Notes: generated by a model not told the origin, from the sequence alone. 64,000 nt of DNA from Desulfonatronum lacustre DSM 10312 (GCF_000519265.1 NZ_KI912608.1:447665-511664); one strand, 5' to 3'; positions 51,758 to 60,519 are shown, counted from the stretch's first letter. Numbers and translations are program-made.

Positions 51758-51938
51758 GTAACTACTCAGCACAGAGTAATGCCGTTGCCGGGGTCGGCGT
51801 CGGAATCGGGATCGGGATCGAAAACGCTGGGATGCGTTCTCAATTCTTCCTGTTCCGATTCCGACTCCGATAGCGAAGCGCCGACCCCGATCCCGATGGC
51901 CAGATCAAGAACGGACACAAAATGTGCTGAGTAGATAC
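51758..51938 (-). repeat. Family A element, copy A4 (reverse)
   Basis: GTAACTACTCAGCACA (51758-51773) and TGTGCTGAGTAGATAC (51923-51938) match as inverted repeats at 15 of 16 positions. The interior is the reverse complement of copy A3, including the AGCGAAGCG block. It lies 33 bases before the second Mrp operon; its hairpin would be in or near that operon's leader. Confidence 0.92.
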
Positions 51939-51971
51939 CACCTAGATAGACTTTGCCTTGAAAGGCCCCCT

Positions 51972-52271
51972 ATGCAGACATTCTATCTCGGCGTGGCCTG
52001 CTTCCTCCTGCTGACCATGATCGTCGGCCTGATTCGGGTGTTTCGCGGGCCGCGGCAGGAGGACCGGCTGGTGGCCGTCCAACTTTTCGGGACCACGGGG
52101 GTGGCCGTGTTGTTGCTGTTGGCCGCGGCCTTCGATGCCCCGGCCATGCGCAACACGGCCATGGTCTTCGCCGTCCTGGCCGTCCTGGCGGTGATGGCCT
52201 TTGTGCGCGGTTCTCGAGAGCACGACGGGCGCGGCAAGGGTCGCGACTCCGGCGGCGGGGCGGGGGGGTAG
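51972..52271 (+). CDS. mrpF: MrpF-like subunit, second operon
   Basis: 99 residues with three membrane helices. The family motif is degenerate compared with the first operon: GLIRVFRGPRQEDRLVAVQL, then MRNTAMVFAVLAVLAVMAFV. The acidic residue in the second helix (AFDAPAM) is kept. The last 20 residues are Gly/Arg/Lys-rich and hydrophilic. First gene of the second Mrp operon, starting just after repeat A4. Confidence 0.85.
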   Translation: MQTFYLGVACFLLLTMIVGLIRVFRGPRQEDRLVAVQLFGTTGVAVLLLLAAAFDAPAMRNTAMVFAVLAVLAVMAFVRGSREHDGRGKGRDSGGGAGG

Positions 52272-52275
52272 GAGC

Positions 52276-52695
52276 GTGTTCGACGCGGTGGTCTCGGGAT
52301 CGGCTGTTTTGCTCTGCCTGGTGGGAGCATTCTTTTTTCTGGCCGGGACAGTGGGGCTGCTGCGGTTTCCGGACGCCATGAGCCGGATTCATGCCTTGAC
52401 CAAGGCCGACAACCTCGGCCTGGGGCTGATCGCCCTTGCCTTGATGGTAACCAGCGGGTCCGTGAGCACGGCCCTGAAAATTCTCTTGATCTGGCTGGTG
52501 GCCCTGGCGGGCAGTTCATCCATCTGCTTCCTGCTGGGCCGCAACATGTTGGTCCAAGAGCAAGGCGGCGACGATGTCGAAAACCAAACGCCCCGCGATA
52601 CCGGCATCAATTCATTCCATTCCTCAAGCCCCATAAACCCCATTGGTCCTATAGGTCGCATAGGCCCCACAAACCCCAAGAGCCCCACCTCATGA
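52276..52695 (+). CDS. mrpG: MrpG-like subunit with repeat-derived tail
   Basis: 139 residues from a GTG start four bases after mrpF. MnhG signature: FLAGTVGLLRFPDAMSRIHA and KADNLGLGLIALAL. After LLGRNMLVQEQ comes an unusual 35-residue tail ending in SPINPIGPIGRIGPTNPKSP. The DNA of the tail (52625-52690) is a run of CCCCAT/CCTATAGG-like units, unlike membrane-protein coding sequence, so a short repeat seems to have been captured in frame at the gene end. The stop overlaps the next start (ATGA). Confidence 0.82.
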   Translation: MFDAVVSGSAVLLCLVGAFFFLAGTVGLLRFPDAMSRIHALTKADNLGLGLIALALMVTSGSVSTALKILLIWLVALAGSSSICFLLGRNMLVQEQGGDDVENQTPRDTGINSFHSSSPINPIGPIGRIGPTNPKSPTS

Positions 52696-53708
52696 CTCCG
52701 TCCCTGGTTTTTGATTTGCTGCTGGCCGGGGCCCTGCTGCTGGTCAGTTGGCGGTTGCTGCAAGCCTCGGATCTGTTCCAGGCCACGGTGTTGTTCATCT
52801 CCTTCGGGTTGTTTCTGGCCCTGGCCTGGGTGCGCCTTCGCGCCCCGGACATCGCTTTGGCCGAGGCCGCGGTGGGCGCGGGGCTGGCCGGGGTGCTGCT
52901 GTTCGGGACGTTCAAGCGTATCGAGCCCCAGGCTGACCAGGCTGGCCAAACCGGCCAACCCTCTCAAGGGAGCGGCCCCGCTGACGAGCCTTTTGTCGCC
53001 GGGGCCTGCCGACTGGACCGGGCCGCGGCCTGCCCGGGCCGTTTCCACTATCTCCTGGCCGGAGTGGGGGCCGTTGCCCTGACAGCGTTGCTGGTCCTGG
53101 CCGTCCTGGACCTGCCGCGCCACGGGGACGGACTGACCGGGGTCGTGGCCCAAAAACTGGGCTCTTCCGGGGTGGAGCACCCGGTGACCGCCGTGCTGCT
53201 CAACTTCCGGTTGTACGATACCTGGCTGGAGTTGGGCGTCCTGCTTTTGGCCCTGATGGGCGTGTTCGGGGTGCGCGGGGCGCATGACCTGCGCGGGCTG
53301 CCCAAGCGTCCGGCCCCTTCGCCCTTGCCGCGTCGACTGGTGGGCCTATTGGGTCCGTTGGTCGTGATGGTCGCGGCGCACCTGCTCTGGCTGGGAGACC
53401 ACGCTCCGGGAGGAGCCTTTCAGGCCGGAGTGGTCCTGGCAGCCGGGCTGGTCCTGCTGCGCTTGACCGGCTTGTCTTCCGTGGATCGGCTGCCTCGGAC
53501 CGCCTTGCTCTCCTGCGTGGTCGTGGGCTTCGCGGCCATCCTGCTCCTGGCCGTGTTGACCGCGTTTGGACCGCAAAGTTTTCCCCTGGAATACCCGTCG
53601 GCCTGGGCCGGTACGCTGATTCTGGCCTTGGAGGTCGCGGCCACCGTGTCCATCGGCGTGACCCTGGCCGCGCTGGTGGCCGTGGTTTTGGTGGTGGACG
53701 AGCAATGA
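52692..53708 (+). CDS. MbhD-MbhE-MrpB fusion subunit
   Basis: 338 residues combining three subunits that are separate genes in the first operon. Residues 1-75 are MbhD/DUF4040 (LRAPDIALAEAAVGAGLAGV), a Gly/Gln-rich linker follows (about 76-115), 116-195 is MbhE-like (HPVTAVLLNFRLYDTWLELG), and 210-338 is MrpB (GDHAPGGAFQAGVVLAAGLV). The order D-E-B equals the gene order of the first operon. Translationally coupled at both ends by ATGA overlaps. Confidence 0.88.
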   Translation: MTPSLVFDLLLAGALLLVSWRLLQASDLFQATVLFISFGLFLALAWVRLRAPDIALAEAAVGAGLAGVLLFGTFKRIEPQADQAGQTGQPSQGSGPADEPFVAGACRLDRAAACPGRFHYLLAGVGAVALTALLVLAVLDLPRHGDGLTGVVAQKLGSSGVEHPVTAVLLNFRLYDTWLELGVLLLALMGVFGVRGAHDLRGLPKRPAPSPLPRRLVGLLGPLVVMVAAHLLWLGDHAPGGAFQAGVVLAAGLVLLRLTGLSSVDRLPRTALLSCVVVGFAAILLLAVLTAFGPQSFPLEYPSAWAGTLILALEVAATVSIGVTLAALVAVVLVVDEQ

Positions 53709-54073
53709 CCACCTTTCTGGTGTACTCCCTGACCGCGGCCCTGTTGGCGGGCTTGGGCGTCCACGGCTTGATCACCCGCAGGCATCTGCTGCGGGTGATC
53801 ATGGCCCTGAACGTGATCGCGGGAGGGGTGTTTCTGCTGCTGATCAGCACGGCGTATCGTAATCAGGGAGATTTTGCCGACCCCGTGCCCCAGGCCATGG
53901 TCCTGACCGGAATCGTGGTGGCCATCAGCGCCACGGCTTTTGCCCTGGCCCTGTTGCGCCGGATTTACCAGGCTCAACACAAGGGCCTGGCCAGGGAAGG
54001 AGGGCAAAGCAGGGACACGAACAAGGAGTGGTCCGAAGATGCTTCAAGCACGAAGGACGGGCCGATTCCATGA
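53705..54073 (+). CDS. mrpC: MrpC/NuoK-like subunit, second operon
   Basis: 122 residues, three helices. LRVIMALNVIAGGVFLLLIS, then DPVPQAMVLTGIVVAISATA with FALALLRRIYQ is the MnhC pattern. The C-terminus is a hydrophilic tail (about 25 residues, Ser/Asp/Lys-rich) not present in the first operon's copy. ATGA overlaps on both sides. Confidence 0.9.
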   Translation: MTTFLVYSLTAALLAGLGVHGLITRRHLLRVIMALNVIAGGVFLLLISTAYRNQGDFADPVPQAMVLTGIVVAISATAFALALLRRIYQAQHKGLAREGGQSRDTNKEWSEDASSTKDGPIP

Positions 54074-55644
54074 GTCAGGCGGCGTGGATGATTCTGATTC
54101 CGTTCGTGGGCGGCGTGGCCTGCCTGCTGCTCCGGGGCCGGGCCGTGGCCTGGGCCGGACTGGCCGCCTCAGCGGTCACGGCCTGGACCTGTCTGCCGCT
54201 GCTGCGCCATGTCTGGCTCTTTGGCCCGGTCCGGATCGACCTGGGCGGGTGGGCCGCGCCCCTGGGCATCGGGCTGTACCTGGACGGCCTGGGGGCGATG
54301 TTCTTGTTGCTCACTGCTATCGTCGGCCTGCTGGTGGGCGTGTATGCCCTGGCTTTTTTCGGACGGGGACGGGAATACGCACGGATGGAGCCCTATTTCT
54401 GGCCCGTCTGGCTGGTGCTCTGGGGCGGGTTGAACGGCGTGTATCTCAGTGCGGACGTGTTCAACGCCTACGTGCTGTTGGAGATGGTCGGGCTGGGGGC
54501 CGTGGGATTGACCGTGCTTTCCGGGACCAACGACTCCCTGGTGGCCGGGCTGCGCTATCTCTTGGCGACCATGTTCGGGTCGTTGATCTATCTGCTGGGC
54601 GTGGCCCTGCTCTACGCCCAGACCGGTCAGTTGGACATCTTTCTGCTGGCCGAATCCGTGGACGGTTCGTTTCCCGTGCTGGTCGCCTTTGGGCTGATGA
54701 CCGGCGGATTGCTGATCAAGGCCGCGTTGCTGCCGTTTCATTTCTGGCTGCCTCCGGCTCATGCCGGAGCTCCGGCCCCGGTCAGCGCCATCCTTTCCGG
54801 GATGGTGACCAAGGCGTCGTTTTTCCTGTTGTTGCGAATCTGGTTCGTGGTTTTTCCGGACGTCACGGCCCCGGTGGCGGGGCAGTTGCTGGGCGTCCTG
54901 GGGGCCGCGGCCGTGCTCTGGGGTTCCCTCCAGGCCGTGCGTCAGACCCGGTTGAAGCTTCTGGTGGCCTATTCCACGGTGGGCCAACTGGGGTATCTGT
55001 TTTTTGTTTTCGCCCTGCTCACGCCCTCGGGCGGGGCAGCCTGGAGCGAGGGCTGGGCGAGCATGGCCTGGACCGGCACGGTCTTCCATGTCTTTTCCCA
55101 CGGGCTGGCCAAGGCGGCCCTGTTCATGGCCGCGGGCTGTCTGCTGCTGGCCATGGGCACGGACGAACTGGCGGCCATGCGGGACATCGCCGGGCGGTTG
55201 CCCGTGGTCACCTTCACGTTGGGCGTGGCGGGAGTGAGCCTGATGGGCCTGCCGCCCAGCGCCGGATTCGTGGCCAAGTGGATGCTGCTCAAGGCCTCCC
55301 TGGCCAGCGGGCAATGGTGGTGGGCCGTGGTCATCGCCCTGGGCGGCCTGCTCACCGCGGCCTATGTCTTTAAGATTCTTTCATTTACTTTTGTGCCGGT
55401 GGGCGGAGATGATTCAAACGCCGATACGGCTGCCGACGAACGTCAGGTCTCGAGGAATTCCGGCATTCCGGAGCTGGGTCCGGTTCCCGCGTTGATGACC
55501 CTGTCGGCCCTGATTCTGGCCGCGCTTTGCGTGCTGTTCGGATTCCGGGCCGAGGAAGTGATTGCTTTGCTGCTTCGAGACATGGGGCTCGAACCACCCT
55601 TTGATGCGGTGCTGATGGGAAATTTTGGCGGAGGCCGGCCATGA
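54070..55644 (+). CDS. mrpD: MrpD-type antiporter subunit, second operon (first of three)
   Basis: 524 residues, about 14 membrane helices. Core motif: LLPFHFWLPPAHAGAPAPVS, followed by the lysine helix ILSGMVTKASFFLLLRIWFV, and LKLLVAYSTVGQLGYLFFVF in the second half. The acidic residue of the fifth helix is in NAYVLLEMVGLGAVGLT. Starts in the mrpC stop codon, the normal mrpD place. Sequence similarity to the first operon's 498-residue subunit is moderate, so the two are not recent copies. Confidence 0.9.
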   Translation: MSQAAWMILIPFVGGVACLLLRGRAVAWAGLAASAVTAWTCLPLLRHVWLFGPVRIDLGGWAAPLGIGLYLDGLGAMFLLLTAIVGLLVGVYALAFFGRGREYARMEPYFWPVWLVLWGGLNGVYLSADVFNAYVLLEMVGLGAVGLTVLSGTNDSLVAGLRYLLATMFGSLIYLLGVALLYAQTGQLDIFLLAESVDGSFPVLVAFGLMTGGLLIKAALLPFHFWLPPAHAGAPAPVSAILSGMVTKASFFLLLRIWFVVFPDVTAPVAGQLLGVLGAAAVLWGSLQAVRQTRLKLLVAYSTVGQLGYLFFVFALLTPSGGAAWSEGWASMAWTGTVFHVFSHGLAKAALFMAAGCLLLAMGTDELAAMRDIAGRLPVVTFTLGVAGVSLMGLPPSAGFVAKWMLLKASLASGQWWWAVVIALGGLLTAAYVFKILSFTFVPVGGDDSNADTAADERQVSRNSGIPELGPVPALMTLSALILAALCVLFGFRAEEVIALLLRDMGLEPPFDAVLMGNFGGGRP

Positions 55645-57152
55645 CCATGACCTCCTGGCTGCCGTTGATCGTGTTGTGCAGCTCTTTGTTTACCGGGCTG
55701 ATCATCTTTCTCCTGCCTGAGGAGCGTTCCGGGTGGCGGACGGCCCTGAACATGACCGGGGCCACTGTGAAGGTGGTCGGGGTTTTTGTCATGGCCTGGG
55801 GCGTGCTGGTCCAGGGGGCCGTGTACGAAGCGCGCTTCACCATGGGTCTGGGATTCGACTTCGTGCTGCACGTGGACCTGCTGTCCCTGGCCTTTGTCTC
55901 TCTGTCCAGCAATCTCTGGTTCCTGACAACCCTGTATGCCGTGGGTTATCTGAAAGGATCCCGGAACCGGAACCGTTTTTTCGGGTTCTTCAGCCTGTGC
56001 GTAACTGCGTCCACCGGCGTGGCCCTGGCCGGAAACCTGATCACGTTTTTCATCTTCTACGAGTTCCTGACCCTGGTCACCTATCCCTTGGTGGTCCACC
56101 AGGGCACGCCGCAAGCCCTGGCCGCCGGTCGGACGTATCTGTGGTACGCCATGAGCGCGGGGGCCGTGCTGTTTCTGGGCGTGGTCGGGCTTCAAACCTT
56201 GGCCGGTCCCTATGATTTCGTTTCCGGCGGGGTCCTGGGGAGCTTGGAGCACATCGGGCCGTGGGAGGCTCGGATCATCTTCGCCTTGCTGATCTGCGGG
56301 CTGGCCGTGAAGATCGCCTTCGTGCCCCTGCATGGCTGGCTGCCCGCGGCCATGGTCGCCCCGGCCCCGGTCAGCGCCTTGCTGCACGCCGTGGCCGTGG
56401 TCAAAGCCGGTGCTTTCGGCGTGCTCCGGGTGGTTCAGGACGTCTTCGGCAAGGACTTCGCGGCCCAGATCGGGGTGTTGGAGCCCTTGGCCGCCGTGGT
56501 GGTCGCCACGATCCTCTTCGGCTCCCTGCGGGCCTTGATGCAGAATGAACTGAAGCGCCGCCTGGCTTATTCCACGGTCAGCCAAGTGTCCTACATCGCC
56601 CTGGGCGCGGTGATCCTCGGCCCCCTGGCCACGGTGGGCGGGCTGGCCCATCTGGTTCATCAGGGGATCATGAAGATCACCCTGTTTTTCTGCGCCGGTA
56701 TCTTCGCCCGATCCAGGAATATCCACCGCATCGACCAGATGGACGGCCTGGGCCGGACCATGCCCGTGACCATGGCCCTGTTCACCATCGCGGCCCTGGG
56801 CATGATCGGGGTTCCGCCGGTGGCCGGGTTTGTCAGCAAATGGTACCTGGCCCAGGGCGGCATCCAGGCCGGGCAGGATTGGGTGGTGGCGGTCCTGGTG
56901 CTCAGCAGCCTGCTCAACGCGGCCTATTTCCTGCCCATCCTGCACCGGGCCTGGTTTCGGCCCTGCGGAGGAGAGCCGGATCTTGGCGGCGAACAGGCCC
57001 GGTGCGGAATCTGGGAGGCGCCGTGGATGCTCCTGCTGCCCACTCTGGCCACGGCCTTTTTCTCCCTGGCCGCCGGGGTGTTCGCCGGATGGGAGTGGAG
57101 CCCCTTGGGCGTGGCGGAAATGATCACCATGGGTCGGGGGGCTTTTCCGTGA
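55641..57152 (+). CDS. MrpD-type antiporter subunit, second operon (LPAAMVAP subtype)
   Basis: 503 residues. It contains PLHGWLPAAMVAPAPVSALL then HAVAVVKAGAFGVLRVVQD, nearly the same as the 511-residue subunit of the first operon, and LKRRLAYSTVSQVSYIALGA. Other shared stretches include NLITFFIFYEFLTLVTYPLV. These two are the most similar pair between the operons. Overlaps the previous stop by 4 bases; a 189-base spacer with repeat B4 follows. Confidence 0.92.
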   Translation: MTMTSWLPLIVLCSSLFTGLIIFLLPEERSGWRTALNMTGATVKVVGVFVMAWGVLVQGAVYEARFTMGLGFDFVLHVDLLSLAFVSLSSNLWFLTTLYAVGYLKGSRNRNRFFGFFSLCVTASTGVALAGNLITFFIFYEFLTLVTYPLVVHQGTPQALAAGRTYLWYAMSAGAVLFLGVVGLQTLAGPYDFVSGGVLGSLEHIGPWEARIIFALLICGLAVKIAFVPLHGWLPAAMVAPAPVSALLHAVAVVKAGAFGVLRVVQDVFGKDFAAQIGVLEPLAAVVVATILFGSLRALMQNELKRRLAYSTVSQVSYIALGAVILGPLATVGGLAHLVHQGIMKITLFFCAGIFARSRNIHRIDQMDGLGRTMPVTMALFTIAALGMIGVPPVAGFVSKWYLAQGGIQAGQDWVVAVLVLSSLLNAAYFLPILHRAWFRPCGGEPDLGGEQARCGIWEAPWMLLLPTLATAFFSLAAGVFAGWEWSPLGVAEMITMGRGAFP

Positions 57153-57189
57153 ATCGCGGGATTCTTTTGTTTTCGGTTTCTCGATATAT

Positions 57190-57234
57190 TCCGACTGAAT
57201 CGAAATCGAAATCGAAATCGTTCTTGAACAAACC
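57190..57234. repeat. Family B hexamer array, partial copy B4
   Basis: Three and a half ATCGAA hexamers (57199-57220) followed by TTCTTGAACAAACC, the same junction as in copy B2. The complementary arm is missing, so this is a half element. It lies in the only long spacer inside the second Mrp operon (57153-57341). Confidence 0.75.
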
Positions 57235-57341
57235 ACGGAAGGATCGGCCATCCGCAAGGGCGGACACATAGGTCCGCCTCTACGTTACGACGACCTTCCG
57301 CATAGGGCCATCCTGGAAGGAAAGAGAGGCATCCAAACGAA

Positions 57342-59174
57342 ATGATCTGGCTGATCGTCATCGGCTTTCCGCTGCTCTTCTGCTGCCTGCTCGGCCATGT
57401 CCGAACGCGAGGCCTGGCCGCCGGGCCGGGACTTTGGCTGGCGTCGTTGCCGGCCCTGGGGCTCGCTTTGGTCGGCGGAGGCGTGACGCCGGGCGTCTTT
57501 CCGGCCCTGTTTCTGGAAACCATACTGCATTTCGGGACCTATGGGCGAGTTTTTCTGCTTTTGGCCGCCGTGCTCTGGACCGCCGCCGGCCTGTTCGCCC
57601 GGTCAGCGGCGCAAGGCGGGTCCGACGGTCGGGATCGCTTTCGGTTCGCCTTCTTTTTCTTGGTTACCTTGAGCGGCAACATCGGGGTCTGCGTGGCCCA
57701 GGACCTGGCCTCGTTCTATGTCTTTTTCGCCATGATGAGTTTCGCCGCCTACGGGTTGATCATCCACGACCAGACGCCTAGGGCGCTCCATGCCGGGAAG
57801 ATCTATCTGATCATGACCGTGATCGGCGAGGTGCTGCTGGCCGCGGCCTTTTTCTATGCCGGGATCATCGCGGACAGCCTGCTGTTCACGGACGCTGCCC
57901 AGGCCCTGGCAAGCACGGAGGCCGGATGGAACCGAAACACCCTGGTCTTCTCCCTGGCCCTGGTCGGGTTCGGGATCAAGGCCGGGGTGATCGGGCTGCA
58001 TATCTGGCTGCCCCTGGCCCATCCGGCGGCACCCACCGCGGCCAGCGCGGTGCTCAGCGGGGTGATGATCAAGATCGGCCTGCTGGGCTGGCTGCAACTG
58101 TTTCCGCTTTTTGCAGGGCCGGCGGCCTGGGGGATGGTGATGGCCTGGCTGGGATTGTCCGGCGCGGTCTATGCCGCCGCGGTCGGGTTTACCCGGCATG
58201 ACCCAAAGACCATCCTGGCCTATTCCAGCGTCAGTCAGATGGGGCTGATGACCATGGCCGTGGGCTTCGCCCTGGCCGTTCAAAGCCAGGACGGCGGAAC
58301 GTCTCCGGAGGATGCCCTCCTGTCGGCGGGAATGTTGCTGTTCGTGCTGGTCCACGGCCTGGCCAAGGGCGCGCTGTTTCTCGGCGTCGGCGTGGCCAAG
58401 GCGACGCAATGGGGGACGGCCCGGGCGCGGTGGCTCCTGGCCGGCTTGGCCGCTGCCGGGCTGGTCCTGGCCGGAGCGCCGTTCACCGGCGGAGCCCTGG
58501 TCAAGCAGTCCCTGAAATCCGGAGCCGAGCAGTTGTCACCGGTCTGGAGCGGTATTTTCAGCGCCGTGCTGCCCCTGACCGCCGTGGGCACGACCTTGCT
58601 GATGGCCGTGTTCTTTTGGCGGGTCCGGCGAAGCATGGCCGCGGGAGTTGACCGTTCTCAAGTACACGGCGAAGCCGCACAGGAATTGAAGAGCGCGAAG
58701 GCGAGCCGGGGTATGGTTTTGGCCTGGGGCGGTCTGTTGGTCCTGGTGCTTGGGGTGGTTCCTTTGGCGTCTCTTATGGTGCCTGAATCGTTCAATGCAT
58801 TGAATGGCCTTGCCGGAAAAGGCTGGAAAGGCCTCTGGGACGGATTGTGGCCCATTGTCCTGGGATTGGTGGCCGCTGGACTGTTGCTCAGCCTGAACCA
58901 GGGGGGCGGTGAACGCAAAGGGGTGGACGATCTGGTTCTGGAAGTTGTGGAACGGAACGCGACCAGGCTGCATGCCCGGTGGCTGGGCAGCCCGTACTGT
59001 GATCCGGCCTGCGGGACCATTGATTTCGTGGCCTGGTCGGACCGGATTCTGCAAAGCCGGTGGATGCAGACCGTTCCGGATCGGATCGAGCGGCGGCTGC
59101 TGTACTGGCATACCGTGGGCGTGTTGTTCGTCGGGTTTGTATTGGTTTTTCTGGTCTTGACCTGGTTGGGGTAG
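57342..59174 (+). CDS. Long antiporter-like subunit, second operon (third of three)
   Basis: 610 residues. Core: GLHIWLPLAHPAAPTAASAV with the lysine helix LSGVMIKIGLLGWLQLF, and TILAYSSVSQMGLMTMAVGF in the second half-channel. After about residue 480 it has two further helices and an amphipathic region, then a last helix (YWHTVGVLFVGFVLVFLVL), like the C-terminal extension of the 576-residue subunit in the first operon. Begins after a 189-base spacer, with GAGG about 12 bases before the ATG, so it may have separate translation control. Confidence 0.88.
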   Translation: MIWLIVIGFPLLFCCLLGHVRTRGLAAGPGLWLASLPALGLALVGGGVTPGVFPALFLETILHFGTYGRVFLLLAAVLWTAAGLFARSAAQGGSDGRDRFRFAFFFLVTLSGNIGVCVAQDLASFYVFFAMMSFAAYGLIIHDQTPRALHAGKIYLIMTVIGEVLLAAAFFYAGIIADSLLFTDAAQALASTEAGWNRNTLVFSLALVGFGIKAGVIGLHIWLPLAHPAAPTAASAVLSGVMIKIGLLGWLQLFPLFAGPAAWGMVMAWLGLSGAVYAAAVGFTRHDPKTILAYSSVSQMGLMTMAVGFALAVQSQDGGTSPEDALLSAGMLLFVLVHGLAKGALFLGVGVAKATQWGTARARWLLAGLAAAGLVLAGAPFTGGALVKQSLKSGAEQLSPVWSGIFSAVLPLTAVGTTLLMAVFFWRVRRSMAAGVDRSQVHGEAAQELKSAKASRGMVLAWGGLLVLVLGVVPLASLMVPESFNALNGLAGKGWKGLWDGLWPIVLGLVAAGLLLSLNQGGGERKGVDDLVLEVVERNATRLHARWLGSPYCDPACGTIDFVAWSDRILQSRWMQTVPDRIERRLLYWHTVGVLFVGFVLVFLVLTWLG

Positions 59175-59183
59175 GTGGCGGCC

Positions 59184-59735
59184 ATGGCGGAATCGAGAAT
59201 CGAGTCCAGGGATAATTCTTCTGAATCGGCCCGGAGTCCCGAGTGGAGTCTTCCCCGCCCGGGCGGCATCTTGGCCCGGATATTGGGATTCAGCCTGCTC
59301 TGGTGGATTCTGACCGAAGGCGGATCACTCCTTTCCATCCTGGGGCTGCTCGGGGTCGGACTGGCCGTGCTGGCCAGCTTTCGGTTGTTGCCGCCAAGGT
59401 CCTGGCCCCTGCGGCCTTTGGCCGTGGTCCGTTTTTTGCCGTACTTTCTGTGGCAGTCCCTGCTTGGCGGCCTGGACGTGGCCTCGCGGGCCATGCGGCT
59501 TCGGGTGGACCTGACGCCCACCGTGATCACTCACGTCTTTGCTCAGGAATCCGAGTCGGTCCGGGTGCTCTTCCTCTGGGTGGTCAGCCTCCTGCCCGGC
59601 ACGGCCGCCGTGGACCTGCAAGGCGACAAAGCCCGGATCCACGTCCTGGACCAACGTCTCGCGGACTCCGCGACCTTACGGGAGCTGGAACGGAGGATCG
59701 CGGGGATGTTTCAGGGCGGCGGATACGTCGGCTGA
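59184..59735 (+). CDS. mrpE: MrpE subunit, second operon, last gene
   Basis: 183 residues. Two or three N-terminal helices (ILARILGFSLLWWILTEGGS, LGLLGVGLAVLASFRLL) and the MrpE domain with FLPYFLWQSLLGGLDVASRA, TPTVITHVFAQESESVRVLF and LPGTAAVDLQGDKARIHVLD. A hydrophilic 20-residue N-terminus precedes the first helix. A GTG nine bases before the ATG is an alternative start. Its position at the end contrasts with mrpE first in the other operon. Confidence 0.88.
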   Translation: MAESRIESRDNSSESARSPEWSLPRPGGILARILGFSLLWWILTEGGSLLSILGLLGVGLAVLASFRLLPPRSWPLRPLAVVRFLPYFLWQSLLGGLDVASRAMRLRVDLTPTVITHVFAQESESVRVLFLWVVSLLPGTAAVDLQGDKARIHVLDQRLADSATLRELERRIAGMFQGGGYVG

Positions 59736-59818
59736 TCCGGAATGGACGCGTAACTCTTCGGGAAAGGCAACGGTCTGTTGCAGGGCATATATATTTTAAA
59801 ATTCAGTTAGTTATCTTT

Positions 59819-59832
59819 CCATGGCGCCATGG
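59819..59832. promoter_or_regulatory. Perfect 14-base palindrome upstream of the Phd/RelE pair
   Basis: CCATGGCGCCATGG lies 82 bases before the antitoxin start in the 179-base gap after mrpE. Antitoxins of this family bind palindromes in their own promoters, so it may be the operator. A second small hairpin AGACCT-T5-AGGTCT follows at about 59860. Confidence 0.4.
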
Positions 59833-59914
59833 CTGCAAGTCGGGCATCAGCTTGACGAGACCTTTTTTTAGGTCTTATTGGAGAGTTTCAGCTAATAATT
59901 GCAGGAGACATCTC

Positions 59915-60166
59915 ATGCCGACAAATCTCGTTCTCGTGGACACTACGGCCAGCATATCCGATCTCAAGAAAAATCCCATGAAGACCGTGGAGGCGGGAGA
60001 CGGCTTTCCCGTGGCGATTTTGAACCGGAACAAACCGGCCTTTTACTGTGTTCCGTCCAGGGCCTACGAGGCCCTCATGGACAGGCTGGAAGACCTGGAG
60101 TTGAACGCATTGGCCGATGCCCGCAAGGATCAGCCGGAAGTGGAAGTCAGTCTCGATGAATTATAA
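59915..60166 (+). CDS. Phd/YefM-family antitoxin
   Basis: 83 residues, StbD/Phd-like: ASISDLKKNPMKTVEAGDGF, PVAILNRNKPAFYCVPSRAY then EALMDRLEDLELNALADARK. The N-terminal half is the DNA-binding Phd fold and the acidic C-terminus is the toxin-wrapping tail. GGAG precedes the ATG. The gene overlaps the toxin by 11 bases. Confidence 0.9.
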   Translation: MPTNLVLVDTTASISDLKKNPMKTVEAGDGFPVAILNRNKPAFYCVPSRAYEALMDRLEDLELNALADARKDQPEVEVSLDEL

Positions 60167-60437
60167 GCTGCGATTCAAGGAGCAAGCCTTGAAGGAATGG
60201 CAAAAGCTGAGTGAACATCTCCGAGAACAATTCAAACGTAAGCTCCAGGAAAGACTGCGCAACCCACATATTCCAGCTTCTCGTTTGTCCGGAAGCGCGA
60301 ACCGATATAAGATCAAGCTGAAAAGTGCGGGATATCGCCTGGTCTACGAAGTCCGTGACGCGACGCTCGTGATTGTGGTCATCGCAGTGGGGAAGCGTGA
60401 GCGTGGTTCTGTTTACAAGACGGCGGCGAAGCGCTGA
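60156..60437 (+). CDS. RelE/StbE-family mRNA interferase toxin
   Basis: 93 residues: YKLRFKEQALKEWQKLSEHL, EQFKRKLQERLRNP, LSGSANRYKIKLKSAGYRLV, VVIAVGKRERGSVYKTA. The basic residues and the RLVYEV strand are those of ribosome-dependent RelE toxins. Its ATG lies inside the last codons of the antitoxin gene. Confidence 0.92.
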   Translation: MNYKLRFKEQALKEWQKLSEHLREQFKRKLQERLRNPHIPASRLSGSANRYKIKLKSAGYRLVYEVRDATLVIVVIAVGKRERGSVYKTAAKR

Positions 60438-60519
60438 AGCGTGGCTTATCGGGTGATCCATGGTAACTTCCGAAAACCCGCTGTTTGCTTAATTCATATC
60501 CAACTCAGGAGACAACCGC

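Noticed and set aside
54169-57269. Minus-strand frames of 381 and 608 codons across the second Mrp operon.
   Set aside because: Same antisense pattern; all MrpC/D signature motifs are on the plus strand.
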